A stretch of DNA of 64,000 nt from Ephemerocybe angulata (Eukaryota; Basidiomycota; Agaricomycetes; Agaricales; Psathyrellaceae). Where the stretch lies: the NCBI GenBank assembly GCA_013368325.1, contig JAACJK010000164.1:1178001-1242000 (forward strand), in the 5' to 3' direction. Position 1 is the stretch's first letter. The number at the start of each line of letters is the position of its first letter. Both the position numbers and the translations under genes were made by a program. Below the pieces are notes generated by a model. That model was not told where the DNA came from. It worked only from the letters and a program-made list of their open reading frames with translations, and did not search any database. Of this stretch, positions 32,830 to 44,408 are shown piece after piece.

Positions 32830-33729
32830 ATTGATGTTTGGTCTTTGTTTGGTTGCCTTACTTTTACTCTCGACCGCGACAGTGACGAGGACAAGGACGA
32901 GCTGACGAAGCCTGCGCTCCCCGCTCCGGAGGCCGGTACAACGCTTTTTGTGCGGAACATGCCCTATATCACGACGGAGGAGGAGTTGTGGATACTGTAC
33001 GTTCCTCACACATATCTTTCTTTTTTTTCTTTTTTTGGCCGAAAGACTACTAATGAGTTATGAATGGATTGTAGGTTCCAAGCCTACGGCCCCCTGCGGT
33101 ACGCGAGGATCACGATGGATGGGTCTACCGGTTGCTCGAGGGGTACAGGCTGGATGCGGATAAAGTTATCAAGCAGAGCGAGATCTTGAGGATGGAAACT
33201 ACTGGATTGTCCACCGCGGTACGTTCGCACTACTACTCTATCTATCCTCGATTCTTACTAACATGTATATATCTATCTACCTGTTGGCAGCCCAAGAAGA
33301 ATCCGTTTAGCCTCCCTTCAATCCTCACACCAGACCTGTCCTCCAGCCTAGCAAGAAGCCTCATCCTTCATGGCTGCACCCTCGACATCATGCGTGCTGT
33401 CACAAGAGAAACGGCTACCAAGCTCCGCAAGGAAGGCGAGAAACTGCGAGAAAAACAGAACAAGAGGAACATGTACCTCCTTCACAAAGGCCGTACGTAC
33501 CCCCCCTCCCTCTCTCCCTTTTACTTCTACTTATACCTATACTTATACTTACATCGCAAATTGCAGTAATCCACCCAAACTCCCCCACCGCATCCTCCCT
33601 CTCCCCGCCGAGATCGAGCGCCTCATCACCATGACGGGCGTGGGCAGCAAACCGATAGCTATGCAACGGGGAAGGGCGATGGGTGTGTCTGTGATGTGTA
33701 CAAGGCTTGTGGAGGGCTTTAAGTGAGTG
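32830..33729 (+). pseudogene. Nop4/RBM28-like RRM fragment, broken
   Basis: Contains one RNA-recognition motif split by an intron: TLFVRNMPYITTEEELWIL (RNP2) up to 32996, intron 32997-33074, then FQAYGPLRYARITMDGSTG. The next part, with RNP1, is missing: a deletion/frameshift joins directly to DADKVIKQSEILRME. Intron 33219-33290 (branch site CTAAC) leads to PKKNPFSLPSILTPDLSS, matching my memory of the linker after a middle RRM in fungal Nop4, a 60S ribosome biogenesis factor. After a possible third intron (33492-33565) a one-base deletion breaks the frame at SPAEIERL. Normal Nop4 has four RRMs and about 700-850 residues, so this is a partial duplicate, not the functional gene. Confidence 0.65.
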
Positions 33730-34854
33730 GGCTAATGATAATAGACTGCGATATAGTGTACAGCTTCTTCTCAATTCCAACTGTATCAAGGTGATCCTTG
33801 AGTACTTCCCAAGTTGAGGACTTGCCTTTTTGAGGCAGAGGCTTAGTTGAGCCTAACTGAGAATTGAACTCTCTACCTTGTCAGATTGACCTCCCAGCCA
33901 TCTGACCCATCCGGTTCATCCGGTTCATCCGAACCGGATTTCCTATTTCCAGGGTGTCCTCCAAGGCGCGCTGACGGTGGTTGTGCCACGAAATGAAAAG
34001 GGAAAAGAAAAGATGAAAAAGGAAAGGGGAGGAAAGGGGGGCTCAGCAGGGGTTGGTTAACGTTGGCTTGCTCATCCGTCAGGCTCACTTCTGCATTGGG
34101 TTCCGATACGGGCAGTGACCAATGACAGCACTGATGGCCTGCAAATGGCCTGAGTGAATTATCACTATTTGTTGCTGATTTTTTTTCTGATACTTGGCAG
34201 CTGCCCAGTGACGGCTGAATTTCTCGCCTTTCTGCGAGGATTTTGATTGGCTCACGGAATATGCTACTCAGCATGAATGGGAGAAGGGCTCTGATACTCG
34301 GGCTGATAAGATTGGAGGCCGGGAGGCCAGCCTGAGAGCACGTACTGTGAGGGAGGAGAAGCAGGTCTCTCTTTCGTCATTCACAGCCCCATAAGACTGT
34401 TAGCAAGCTGAGGAACATACCCTCAGTGACCATTTACACCACCATCTGGGCCAGACTAATGAGCTCACGCGCACAATGCGCGCGCGGTTTGGTTTGCTGA
34501 CCTGCGTATAACCCATCTCTCAACCGTATGCCCACAAATTTCTTATATTACCCAAATATATATGTACTATTATATAGCCTGTGCATTTGCCATGTACGAG
34601 GTGAGATTTGCGCAGAGGGGCCACCGGTTGGCCACCGGGGCTCGAACACGTGCGCTTACTTAATCTCGGCATCACTGCCGAGTAGCAAAATCAATAGCAA
34701 GGCAGTCAGCGCGCCGTCCTCCAACTTTGAACTCCCCTAATGTCCGGTGACCGGCTTCCGCTGTTTTAAATTCAGCCAAAATTATTGTGGTGGCCAAGCG
34801 CCAACCAAGCGCCGCGGCCTTGGTATATGCATCAACATAAAAACAAGTCCAGAA
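33730..34854. other. intergenic boundary between repeat-rich and gene-rich halves
   Basis: About 1.1 kb without a gene I can support. On the minus strand near 33,859-33,905 a B-box-like GAGTTCAATTCTC and an A-box-like TGGCTGGGAGG hint at a tRNA-derived remnant. A short CCGGTTCAT repeat with an inverted partner sits at 33,909-33,939. The remainder shows nothing. Confidence 0.35.
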
Positions 34855-36815
34855 CTATATAATAACACATTCATCTTTGGCCTGCTGTCTTGTCGGTCGA
34901 GCTGACATTTGAGCAGGCCGTCTATTACCCATGCGTTTCATCTCCGTCAACCTCGCCATTGCTCGCTTATTCCCTTGAGCTGAAAAAGTGACATCGTTGA
35001 TTAGTACCAACCAAGGCAAAAGTTTGAACAGTTGTCGTACCTGCCGCACGCATGTACCACCGCTTTGCGAACTCGACATCCTGTTTGATGCCAATGCCGA
35101 CTTCGGCATAATAACCGACCGCATACTCCGCCTTGCTCAACCCCTTGTTCGCCGCACGACGGGCCCACAGATACGCCTCCGAATCACTTTGCTTCAAGAC
35201 CCCCTCGCTCCCAGTGAGATACCAACCACTAAGGGCCAACTCCGCTTCAGCATCGCCTTTCTCCGCCGCCTTCGTATACCATGCGATCGATCGTTTGGGG
35301 TCAACCTGGCAATTCAACGAGCCATACTCGAAGCACTGTCCAAGCTTGTACTGGGATGGGGTATAGCCGAGCTGGGCGGCGTGGGTATATAGGGTCTTCG
35401 CGTAGACAGGATCCTGTGGTACGAGGCCACCTTGTTCATAAAGCAAGGCGAGCTCGTGAAGTGCGTGGGGGTTCTCCTCGTCCGCCTGTTCCGCTGCGCG
35501 CTTCAGCCATCCGATGGCCTCCCGAGGGTTCTTGGGTTCTTCGAGCAGGCCCTGCAAAAGAATCATGCCCAATTTATACATGGCAGCTGTATCACCAAGA
35601 GAAGCAGCCTTGCGATAGAAGGCAGCAGCGCGCGGGGGTTCTCGCTTCGTGCCGGCGCCGATTTCGTTGCAAACCGCAACGCGGTAGGCTGCTGCAGCAT
35701 GATTCTGTTTCGCGGCTTGCAGGTACAAGTGGTACGCCTTTTCGTGGTCGACCGCGAGTCCAAGGGCTCCCGTACCATAGCAATTCGCCAAGAAGAACTG
35801 AGCTTCGTGGTAGGCATCGCCTTGGGTTGCGAGACGTCGGATGACCTTGAGAGCCTCAGTGATGAGTATCTCGCTGTACTTTTTGCCAACACGAGGATCC
35901 TTTGCCGCTGCGCGGAATTTCTTCGCGGCGTCGACGAGGTATTTAGCGTATAGGAAATGAGCCTCGGGGTCCGGATCAGCCTTGATTCTTTGTCGGTATT
36001 GATCAATGTACTCCTTGGTGAATGGGGGCGTGCTGAGGTCGACGGCCTTGCCTGAGGACGTCGTGGAGAGGGACGTGGCCTTTCGTACAGGCCCGCGAAG
36101 TTCGAAGTCAGATTCTGTTTGTTGAGGCGAAATTGCCTCGACGGATGAATGGTGCGAATTGATGCTTCGGGTGTCGGAATAGTTGGCGTAGTTCGAAGGA
36201 CCGGAATACCGGTTGGGAGGGGGAGCCAGGGCTGGATGCTGTTGAGGAGGCCCGGGAGGCCCAGGAGGCCCAGGAGGGGGAGGAGGACCACCGCCTAATA
36301 TGTCAGAGGCAGCTGCGTAAAGCGGATTGGCCGCGGTTGCTGCCCACTGCTGCTGGGGATATTGCTGAGGATGTTGGGGATACTGCTGTTGCTGGGGGTA
36401 CCGGTTTTGGTCATACCCATCCTGGTAGTACTGATCGTAGCTATAAGATGAGTTGCGGGAGTCCTCGTAGGCCCCCTGCTGGTTGGGGTCGTAGGGCTGG
36501 GCAGAGTAGTTGGCATAGTACTGCCCTTGGTCGGGCGGCAAAGTGGAGGCGTGGTGAGGGGGAGGGCGTTGGTGTTGGGGATGACGCTGAGGTGGCATAG
36601 ATCGTGCAGACATGGCCGATTGTGACCGTTGAATTGGTTCGGCGCCACGGTTGCCGATGTTCATGGAGGCGAAAGCAGCGCTAACGTCGGTGTCAGGAGT
36701 CTGGATCGAGGGCACGGAACCATGGTCTGCAAAGCCAGACGATGAACAGTCAGAAGTCAAGGAACGCGCAAGGCTTACATTCATATTGGCCGGCCTGGTG
36801 ATATTGGGGATCCAT
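34855..36815 (-). CDS. SKT5/Chs4-like chitin synthase activator
   Basis: Sel1-repeat protein of 615 residues. Start ATG at 36815; exons 36815-36779, 36726-35041 and 34979-34855, with introns of 52 and 61 bp; the sum is a multiple of three. Residues 1-220 are Gln/Pro/Tyr-rich and disordered. From about 260 on follow tandem Sel1-like repeats (KAYHLYLQAAKQNHAAAAY, AIGWLKRAAEQADEENPHAL, SIAWYTKAAEKGDAEAEL). The last exon ends in CVII, a CaaX prenylation box, as in yeast Skt5/Chs4, which recruits and activates chitin synthase III at the plasma membrane. The CaaX box appears only if the final 61-bp intron is removed; reading through gives a different tail without it. Lies 90 bp downstream of the JmjC gene on the same strand. 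Confidence 0.88.
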
Positions 36816-36905
36816 GATGGAGGTGGTCGTCGTCAGAGGTATCGTGGTCGTTGCGGTCAACGACGGCAGACAGCACCATCTCTGTTGCAAAACATATTAC
36901 ATAAG

Positions 36906-39107
36906 CTACTCGTCCCAATCCCAGTTCTCGACGGTCCGTTCAATCTTTTGCCGCTCAACCCCTTTCTCCGTCTTTCGAACCTTCGTATATAATTCCCGCC
37001 TACGAGTGAGTTGTACGCCAGATCCCTCAACGTCCATCTCCTCGCTGTTCCCATCATCCAACCATGCGCTCGTCCACTCGTCGCTGTCTCCGCTGGGCTT
37101 TGGTCCGCTGGGTTTCGCTATCGTCGTTTCCGAGTTCTCGGTCCGTTGAATGCTCCCGTCCCATTTTTTAGGTCTGAAGTTCTTGAACAAAGACGAGACC
37201 ATCGGGGCTTCCGAGTCGCTTCTCTTTCGCTTCACTCCATTCGGCCTGGACCGATCCTGTTTCGAGCCCTCGTCCTCCCCTTCACTTGAGTATCCAACAG
37301 CCAGCCGTGCTCTCCAACGGAGTTCCCGCGCAACTGCCGGCGCATCTTTTACCCTGTCAGAAGGAATCTGCTCCTTCACCTCTTTCTTCGACTGCTCGTT
37401 CCCATTCTCCAGTATCCGGACCTCGGATACAAGGAAATTGGCGAGGGCCAGTATCCCTTCAACAACCCGATGTGGCAAATCTGCATGGTTACGGAAGTCC
37501 TTCAGGTATTTATCCGCAACATACCAAGACAACCTGCAATGACAGTTAGTTACGCGTATTTCACCCTTACATGAGCCAGGTGAACAAACCTCGAAAACAT
37601 AGGGAACCGGAACTTCTTTGGGACTTGGGTCGCAATCTCAATGTTTCGTACCCGAATCTCTGTCAACCAGTTGAATACAAGATCGACGCCATGGACCTGC
37701 AAGCACTCACGAGTTGCAATATTGTACGAATGCAAAAAGTTCCCGCCGAATACCATCGTGTCGACCGGCGTGTACTGAGAAATGGAGTGAGATAGCCAAC
37801 GAGCATCGGGATAGTCGCGAAACTCACAACTGCATGGATCCAACCAGCGGGGATAATCATCGTGTTCCCTGCCGTCAGCTCAACTTTGTACACAGCGTCG
37901 ACCATGTCGCCTAGCCAAGTCTGATTCTGCAAGTCGCTCCCAGACCACTTTTCGTACGCAGCAAGGTTGGTCGGTGTTGGTCGGATGAAGTAGAACACCT
38001 GAAGTAGTGCTCAGTAAAGAAACATCGTCAATAAGTAGATGCGCGTGTACCTTGGACCCGCTGAGGATGTGGTAATAGACCGAAGACCCCGCAAAGTCGA
38101 TATGCCAATCCTAAAGTCGAATGTCAGTGACCAGGACAGTTTGAAGCTGAATCTACACTCACTGTCCACGCCGTTTCAACTCCCATGAGACAATACAGCT
38201 GAACCTTCGGGTACACATTTCCCTTTCCCTTCCTCGTACTTGGCCAGAACGTCTCCACCCAGTCCAAGTCGCGAACAATCTTTGGCGGAACTACCATCTC
38301 CGCAATCTTCGTCCCGGAGACCTCGAGGGATATGACATTGTAAATCCTCTCGCGCTTCTCTGGGCTTTGTTCCATGTAGTCTGCCCATTTACCCAGAGTC
38401 CAACCAGGTGCATCGGACTGCGACGCCACGTCTGGTAAAGGGAACACAAGCGGCTGGTGAGTTTTACAGCATAAACACGATCAAGATAACGACGCACCCA
38501 TTACTTCAACAGCCGTATGTTCCCCGAGCTCTGAAGCGACGTCATCAGCAGTAAAGTCGCTCGGCGGCATCTTCAGTCCCAATCCATCTGGCTTCTCAAT
38601 TATGATAGGTTCCAGCATAGCGGTTTCATCTTCCTGGAGCCAGTCGAGGGTCACATCCTCTCCATTCATACGTTTGAAGGGATCCGGATGGATGTGTTTG
38701 CCTTGCATCATGTGTAAGAAGCGTTTTGAATCGGACCCCAGTCCCTCCTCAAGGTTAGCGTAGTCTTGGACGTTGCGTTTTCTTGTAGACTTGCGTGCAG
38801 GCGTCTTGAAGGTGACGGTCCTGGATGAATCTGCTTCAAGGCAGGATTTGCAGAACCTACAGTGATAGGTTCAGTATGGAGTGCCAGGGGTTGCTGACAG
38901 TGCGTACCATTTCGCAACTCGTTTCACGTCTTCTCCATTCCCAGCACATCTCCAGTGATACCATGTGTTGCAGGCTTCGCATTCCACCCAATCCTCTTTT
39001 CTCAGTAGCTTCACGTCGGGTGCGCAAAGAGGACAGGTTTCCTCTGACGAATCCGGTCCATTGCCCTTTGCACTTGGAGAGCGAGATTTATGGGGTCCAG
39101 AAGACAT
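36906..39107 (-). CDS. PHD-JmjC histone lysine demethylase, KDM2/Jhd1-like
   Basis: 623 residues from seven exons: 39107-38908, 38856-38498, 38431-38163, 38110-38051, 37998-37828, 37774-37590, 37533-36906. An N-terminal PHD finger begins with C25 and C28 (CPLC) and continues with [12 protein letters not shown], a candidate methyl-lysine reader. The JmjC domain has the iron ligands H279 and D281 (DWHIDFAGS) and H368 (FLHSYN), plus [11 protein letters not shown] and [11 protein letters not shown] typical of the KDM2/7 branch. All three iron ligands are present, so an active 2-oxoglutarate-dependent demethylase is likely, probably on H3K36 by analogy with KDM2/Jhd1 (inference). The C-terminal 200 residues are charged and disordered. 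The 60-nt fourth exon holds the HxD motif. Confidence 0.88.
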
Positions 39108-39244
39108 GGTTGCGGGAGGGAAAGTTGAGTAGCCGGGAAAGCAGAAAGACCGGCATACGCAAGAGGATATTTGTTCCCACACAATAATAATAGTGATGCA
39201 CTGCGACTAATTTACATTGATACGTCCTTGTACATACCCCTTTA

Positions 39245-40858
39245 TTACTTCTTTTCACTGAGTTCAGCAACACCAGGAAGAGTCTACAGGTGATCATCAG
39301 TCTCAGAAAGGTCATTTCGGCCGAAGTGTACTCACCTTTCCTTCCAAGAGCTCCAGGCTGGCGCCTCCTCCCGTGCTCACATGGCTAATCTTGGACTCGT
39401 CACCGAACTGGGCAACGACGGTGGCGGTATCACCTCCTCCAACAATGACGGTCGAGCCCTTCTTCACAGCTTCTTCAGCAGCGGCGAGGAGCTCCTTTGA
39501 GCCTTCGGCAAAGGCAGGGAACTCGAAAACACCAGCGGGACTGGAAGAAACGATATAAATAAGACTTCTAGAAGACAACAGAATTCCTTACCCATTCCAA
39601 AGGATGGTCTTCGATTCCAAGACGGTCTCCCTGAAGAGCTTGCGACTCTCAGGTCCAGCGTCCAGGCCCATCCATCCATCGGGAATACCCTCCGAATCGG
39701 TAGCAGTGCCAGTCTAGGCAAGGGTAAGAATCATAATCCGATAACATGAAAATTGTGCTAACCTTGGCGTCCTTATCGAACTTGTCTGCAGTGATGTAGT
39801 CGACGGGGAAGACGAGCTTGACGTTGTTCTTCTTCGCCTTTTCGACGAGGGCAGCGACCTTTTGTGAGCCAGCTTCATCGAAGAGGGAGTTGCCGATCTG
39901 GGTGCAAGGATGACGTCATTGACTATCAATAGTAGGACGAACGTGAATAGCGCATACAGGAACGTTGTTCAAAGTTTTCTTGAAGGTGAAAGCCATACCG
40001 CCACATATGATGAGCGAGTTGACCTGGACAGCCTTTAGCAGCGGTATATGGAATATACAGACGAACGTACCTTGTCCAACATGTTCTCAATCAGCTGGAT
40101 TTTGTCAGAGACTTTGGCACCACCGAGAATGGCGAGGAAGGGTCGCTCAGGCTTCTCAAGAGCCTTTGCGAAGTAGTCAAGTTCCTTCTTGACAAGGAAA
40201 CCTGCGGCACGCTGAGGGAGCTTGACGCCGACCATACTGGAGTGGGCGCGATGAGCAGTGCCGAAGGCGTCGTTAACGTAGACATCGCCGAGCTTGGTGA
40301 GGTCTTCGCGGAATTTAGCGACAGCCTGAGGGTCGGCCTTGGTCTTGCTGCCGTCCTTGTTCTTGGCGGAGCCTTCCTCTTCAAGGTGGAAGCGCAAGTT
40401 CTCAAGGAGGATGACAGAGCCGGAGGCAGCATCATTGACAGCCTTCTCAACCTCGGGGCCAACACAGTCATTGAGGAAAGTGACAGATTTTCCAAGATGC
40501 TTCTCGAGCTCGGCGGCAACAGGCTTGAGCGAGTACTTTTCGTTGACCTTGCCGTCGGGGCGACCAAGGTGGGACATCAAGACTACGGTCTTGGCGCCTG
40601 GAGGGATTAGAACGTGACCACCTAGGGTAGAAAAATCGCGTACCATTGTCGAGGGCGTATTTGATAGTGGGGAGTGCGGCGACGATACGCTGCGAACTCT
40701 GGGTCAGGAATATACTTTGGGTAGATAAGACATGGGGGGCATACAGCAGGGTTGGTTATCTTTCCATCCTGGATGGGGACGTTGAAATCGACACGGATGA
40801 GGACGCGCTTCCCCTTGAGGTCGAGGTCGGCGATGGAGAGCTTGTTGGAGATGGACAT
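39245..40858 (-). CDS. PGK1: phosphoglycerate kinase
   Basis: Glycolytic enzyme making ATP and 3-phosphoglycerate from 1,3-bisphosphoglycerate; cytosolic. Eight exons sum to 417 residues, the usual length: 40858-40745, 40689-40644, 40597-40071, 40023-39958, 39897-39763, 39713-39592, 39540-39336, 39283-39245. The signature RVDFNVP is at residues 22-28, followed by the [53 protein letters not shown] and [12 protein letters not shown] motifs, all intact. Every intron is 46-60 bp. A TATA box lies upstream. It shares a 137-bp divergent promoter region with the RGG-rich gene. Confidence 0.95.
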
Positions 40859-40908
40859 GGTGGGGATAGAGATTCAGAGGAAAGGAATGACGAGGGGCGA
40901 GCGACGGG

Positions 40909-40916
40909 TTTATATA
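40909..40916 (-). promoter_or_regulatory. TATA box of the PGK gene
   Basis: TATATAAA on the minus strand, about 50 bp upstream of the PGK ATG, as expected for a highly expressed glycolytic gene with a short leader. Confidence 0.6.
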
Positions 40917-40995
40917 CGCGGGATCTAATCTCCCCATCAGTGGCTAGGGTTAGGTCTTTCCGCATCTGGCTGCTCCCCCTCTGCTCTCTTCAGCC

Positions 40996-41953
40996 ATGGC
41001 AGATAATACCCTGGGTCTCGAGCTCAATCCCGAGCAATCTACCCCGACCCAAGACCCCGCTCAGGAGCAGCCTGAGTCTCCTACCCAAGGATCGAGGCCC
41101 AAAGGCAGGCCTTACGTGAATCCCGATCGCGTCAAGACCGGGGGCACCCAGAGGGTATGTGTGGCTGCGACGCACAGACGCAAGCTCGTTTCACATCGTC
41201 GCATAGGACAAGCTCAGTGATGATGCACTGGCAGAGCGAATGCAGCGGATAAGAGAGCAGAATGAAAAGATCAAGCAGAGGCGTCTGGTACTACTGCCTA
41301 TCCCTTCGAGCTTCTGCACGATCTCACATTGCGGCTAGGCTGTCGAGGCGGACGAGGAAGCGTTCCGCAAGACTCAGGACGCAGAGAAGGCGAAGCAAAT
41401 TCACAATCGCAAGATTCAGGAAGATATCAACAAAGCTCGGGAGCTAGCTGCCAAGCGCAAGATGGACAAGGCGCAGAGCCGCGAATGGGACTCTGGCAAG
41501 CCGGCAGCCACAAGCTACGGAAAGCAGCGTGCGCCAAGAGCTCAGCCTGAGCCCGCAAATAATCGTCCAAGAGAGGCAGATTCTGAAAAGGCTGCCAGTG
41601 CCCCCGTGGAATCGGAGGGATGGGCTACAACTGATACCTCTGAAGCTCCTGCCGATTGGGCAGCCGAGCCTGTAGCAACTGGAACCATCGATAGCAGCTG
41701 GGGTGTCACTAGCACTGATAATACGGACCCGGCTGTTATCGACAGCAGCTGGAACACAGCAGACACGACGGCGACGGCCGCAGACAACGGGCCACCCGAG
41801 GGCAGCAGCGGTCAATGGACGCGTGGGGGGAGCCCAAGCGGATTCCGGGCTCGAGGAGGTGGTCGAGGCAGAGGAGTTCGACGGGGACGGGGAGGCAAGT
41901 TCAATGCGAATCCACCTATTACAACCCAGCCAGAACCACAAGCAGAGGCCTAG
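40996..41953 (+). CDS. RGG-rich conserved protein, possible RNA-binding
   Basis: 284 residues from exons 40996-41154, 41207-41287 and 41339-41953. The N-terminus is Pro/Gln-rich; the middle has a strongly charged helical segment (EADEEAFRKTQDAEKAKQIH) likely to form a coiled coil; then an acidic Trp/Ser/Thr-rich part with two DSSW units; and the tail is an Arg/Gly box (GGGRGRGVRRGRGGKF). Such tails bind RNA and are arginine-methylated in other proteins. It superficially resembles Stm1/Habp4-type ribosome-associated proteins, but I cannot assign the family. Divergent from PGK and 74 bp upstream of the SDA1 start on the same strand. Confidence 0.8.
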
Positions 41954-42027
41954 TTATATTACCGATTACGTAACAACCAATGTTTTTTGATGCAAATCCA
42001 TTCTGGCGCTTGTCTTCGTCCCTCGAC

Positions 42028-44350
42028 ATGGTGCGCGGAATTCTGCTCACCTCGAACTTGCCCCAGCTCCAGAATCTCATCAAGCGGGATCCTGCGGCCT
42101 ACAAGGAAGAGTTCCTGCAGCAATGGAACCACTACAACAGCATCCGTGAAATTTTTGCAATCAACCCTGAGGAACAGGCCCACCATTTCGGCGAACTCGT
42201 TACTTTCATCTCCCAGGTCGCTACCTGCTATCCAAAGGAGACTGCACAGTTTCCCACCCAAATCTCTACCCTCCTTCTCGAAAGCTACAATGTCCTCTCA
42301 CTCGATACCAAGAAGACACTGGTCCAAAACCTGGTCATGCTGAGGAATAAGAGTGTCATCTCGTCTGTTGAGTAAATATCGCATATTTCTTGTCTCTTGG
42401 CTCTTCTGACCTCGCCCAGCTTGATGAAGACTCTCTTCCCCCTGCTCCCCCAAACACCTTCGTCTAATCTGCGAGTTTTCATTCGGAAAACCATCCTCAA
42501 CGACATCAAAACCGCGAATCTGCGCACGAAGAACCACAAGCTGAACAACGCGGTGCAAGCCATGCTCTTCGGCATGATCGAGCGCGGTCTCGGTGCAGAC
42601 TTCGTTGGCGACAAGGGCAAGACCAAAATGCCTGCGCCTACCGACAGCCGGAAAACAAGCGAGGAGGCCATGTGGGCCATCATCCTCGCGAAGGAGCTCT
42701 GGAGGAAAGGCATTTGGCGCGATGCCAAAACCGTCGCGATCATCGCCCAGGGCTGCTTCCACCCCGTCATCAAGGCGCAGAGCGCGTCATTGCACTTCTT
42801 CCTTGGAGACGAGGAGGACGACGAGGTGGACAGCGATGAGGAGAACGACGGCATCGATGTCCGAAGTGTCATGCACAAGCGTGAGATCAACAAAAAAACT
42901 GCTGCTAACGACAGAAAGGCGCGAAGGCTGTTGAAAGAGGCCAAAAAGGTGCGTGGACGTCTGTAGTCCCTAATTCATATGTGTTAACATGCTCCTCAGC
43001 AACGAACCAAAGTCACTGAATCTATTGCCAACTTCTCCGCGCTCCAACTGCTTCGCGATCCCCAGACGTTCGGCGAAAAGCTCTATGACATCCTGCACAA
43101 CCACGACAAGAAGTTCTCCCTCGACCACAAAATCCTCATCATGCAGCTCCTCTCGCGTATCATGGGCAGCCACAAGCTGTGTGTGCTCGGTTTCTACACC
43201 TACATTGTCAAGTACCTTTTCCACAAGCAGCTTCGCATCCCTTCCATCCTCGCTGGCCTCGCACAGTCCGTCCACGAACTCACGCCCCCGGATGCTCTGA
43301 TCCCTGTAATCAGAAAGCTTGCACAAGAGTTCGTCCACCCTGGTGTCGCAAACGAGGTCATTGCTGCTGGTATCAACTCTATCCGCGAGATCTGTAGAAG
43401 ACAGCCATGGGCGATGGAAGAGGACTTGCTCAGCGACTTGATTGAGTACAGGAAGAGCAGGGATAAGCCCGTCGTGTCCGCTTCCAGAGGTTTGCTTCGG
43501 TTGTATCGTGAGGTCAACCCGAGTATGCTCAAGAAGAAGGAGCGGGGCAAGGAGGCTACGATGTCGGTTACTGGAGGTGCTCAACCTCTGCCTTACGGTC
43601 ACGCGCCAGACGCGGCGACGGACATAGAAGGTCTCTCCCTTTTGGAAGACCACCTTAAAGAGCTGGAGATGGCTAAGGATGGAGATGAGGAAGAGGACGA
43701 GTGGAACGGCTGGGATGTTCAGGAAGAGGATTCGGACTCGGACTCGGACTCGGACGGATGGCAGGCTGTCTCTGACGACGATGAGGACATCGTCATTAGC
43801 GACAGTGAGGACGAGGCGGAGAAGAAGGAGAAGGAAGCTGCCGACGCCGAGCCAAGAGTATCGACTCTTGCTACGACCAAGGTAAGCCTTCGTACATCTG
43901 AGATTCGACAACACCGCTGACATATCTGCTCAGATTCTGACCCCTGCCGACTTCGCATTGCTGAATACCCTCAAGGCCTCTGCGAGCGGCGCCTCGCGGC
44001 CGGCAACGTCCAAGAACAAGCGAAAGCAAACTGACGCCGATGACTTGAACGCTACCAACGACTTCATCTCCGAAAATGATATTCTCGGTCCGCGCAAGAA
44101 GGCCAAGGCTGACTATGAAGAACGTATGGCCTCCATTCGCTCCGGCCGAGAGGGTCGTGCCAAGTTCGGATCTGCAAAAGGAAAGCAGAACAAGGAACAC
44201 CCAAGCAGTACGACGAATCGCGAAAAGAAGAGGAACAAGCCCATCATGATGATTATGGGGTCTTCAGCCGTGAAGAGCAAAAAGACGGCGTCACTGAGAC
44301 AGAAACAGAGGAAGTTGAGGAATCACATCAATAAGGCGAAGAAGTCATAG
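42028..44350 (+). CDS. SDA1: Sda1-like ribosome biogenesis protein
   Basis: 723 residues from exons 42028-42371, 42420-42948, 43000-43881 and 43934-44350. The N-terminal LTSNLPQLQNLIKRDP and FLQQWNHYNSIREIF, the central HDKKFSLDHKILIMQLLSR and the region ending in the conserved GSSAVKSKKTASLRQKQRK tail are typical of Sda1, a nucleolar factor for 60S subunit maturation and export with a role in the cell cycle. HEAT-like helices make up the first two-thirds; an acidic Asp/Glu/Ser tract lies at about residues 560-620 and a basic tail follows. An alternative in-frame ATG at 41980 would add 16 residues but leaves only 26 bp after the upstream gene; I prefer 42028. Confidence 0.9.
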
Positions 44351-44408
44351 AAGCCGATTTCTGTCGTTGTTGTTGTATTTACTTCTGCACTTTGCGTATA
44401 TCTCATTT

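Noticed and set aside
32749..33730. Intact RRM gene
   Set aside because: RNP1 is missing through a deletion with frameshift and a second frameshift follows, so it is called a pseudogene fragment.
33415..33789. Minus-strand 124-residue frame
   Set aside because: Antisense to the Nop4-like fragment and its low-complexity intron.
42285..43923. Minus-strand frames of 219 and 317 residues across SDA1
   Set aside because: Antisense shadows of a clearly conserved plus-strand gene.
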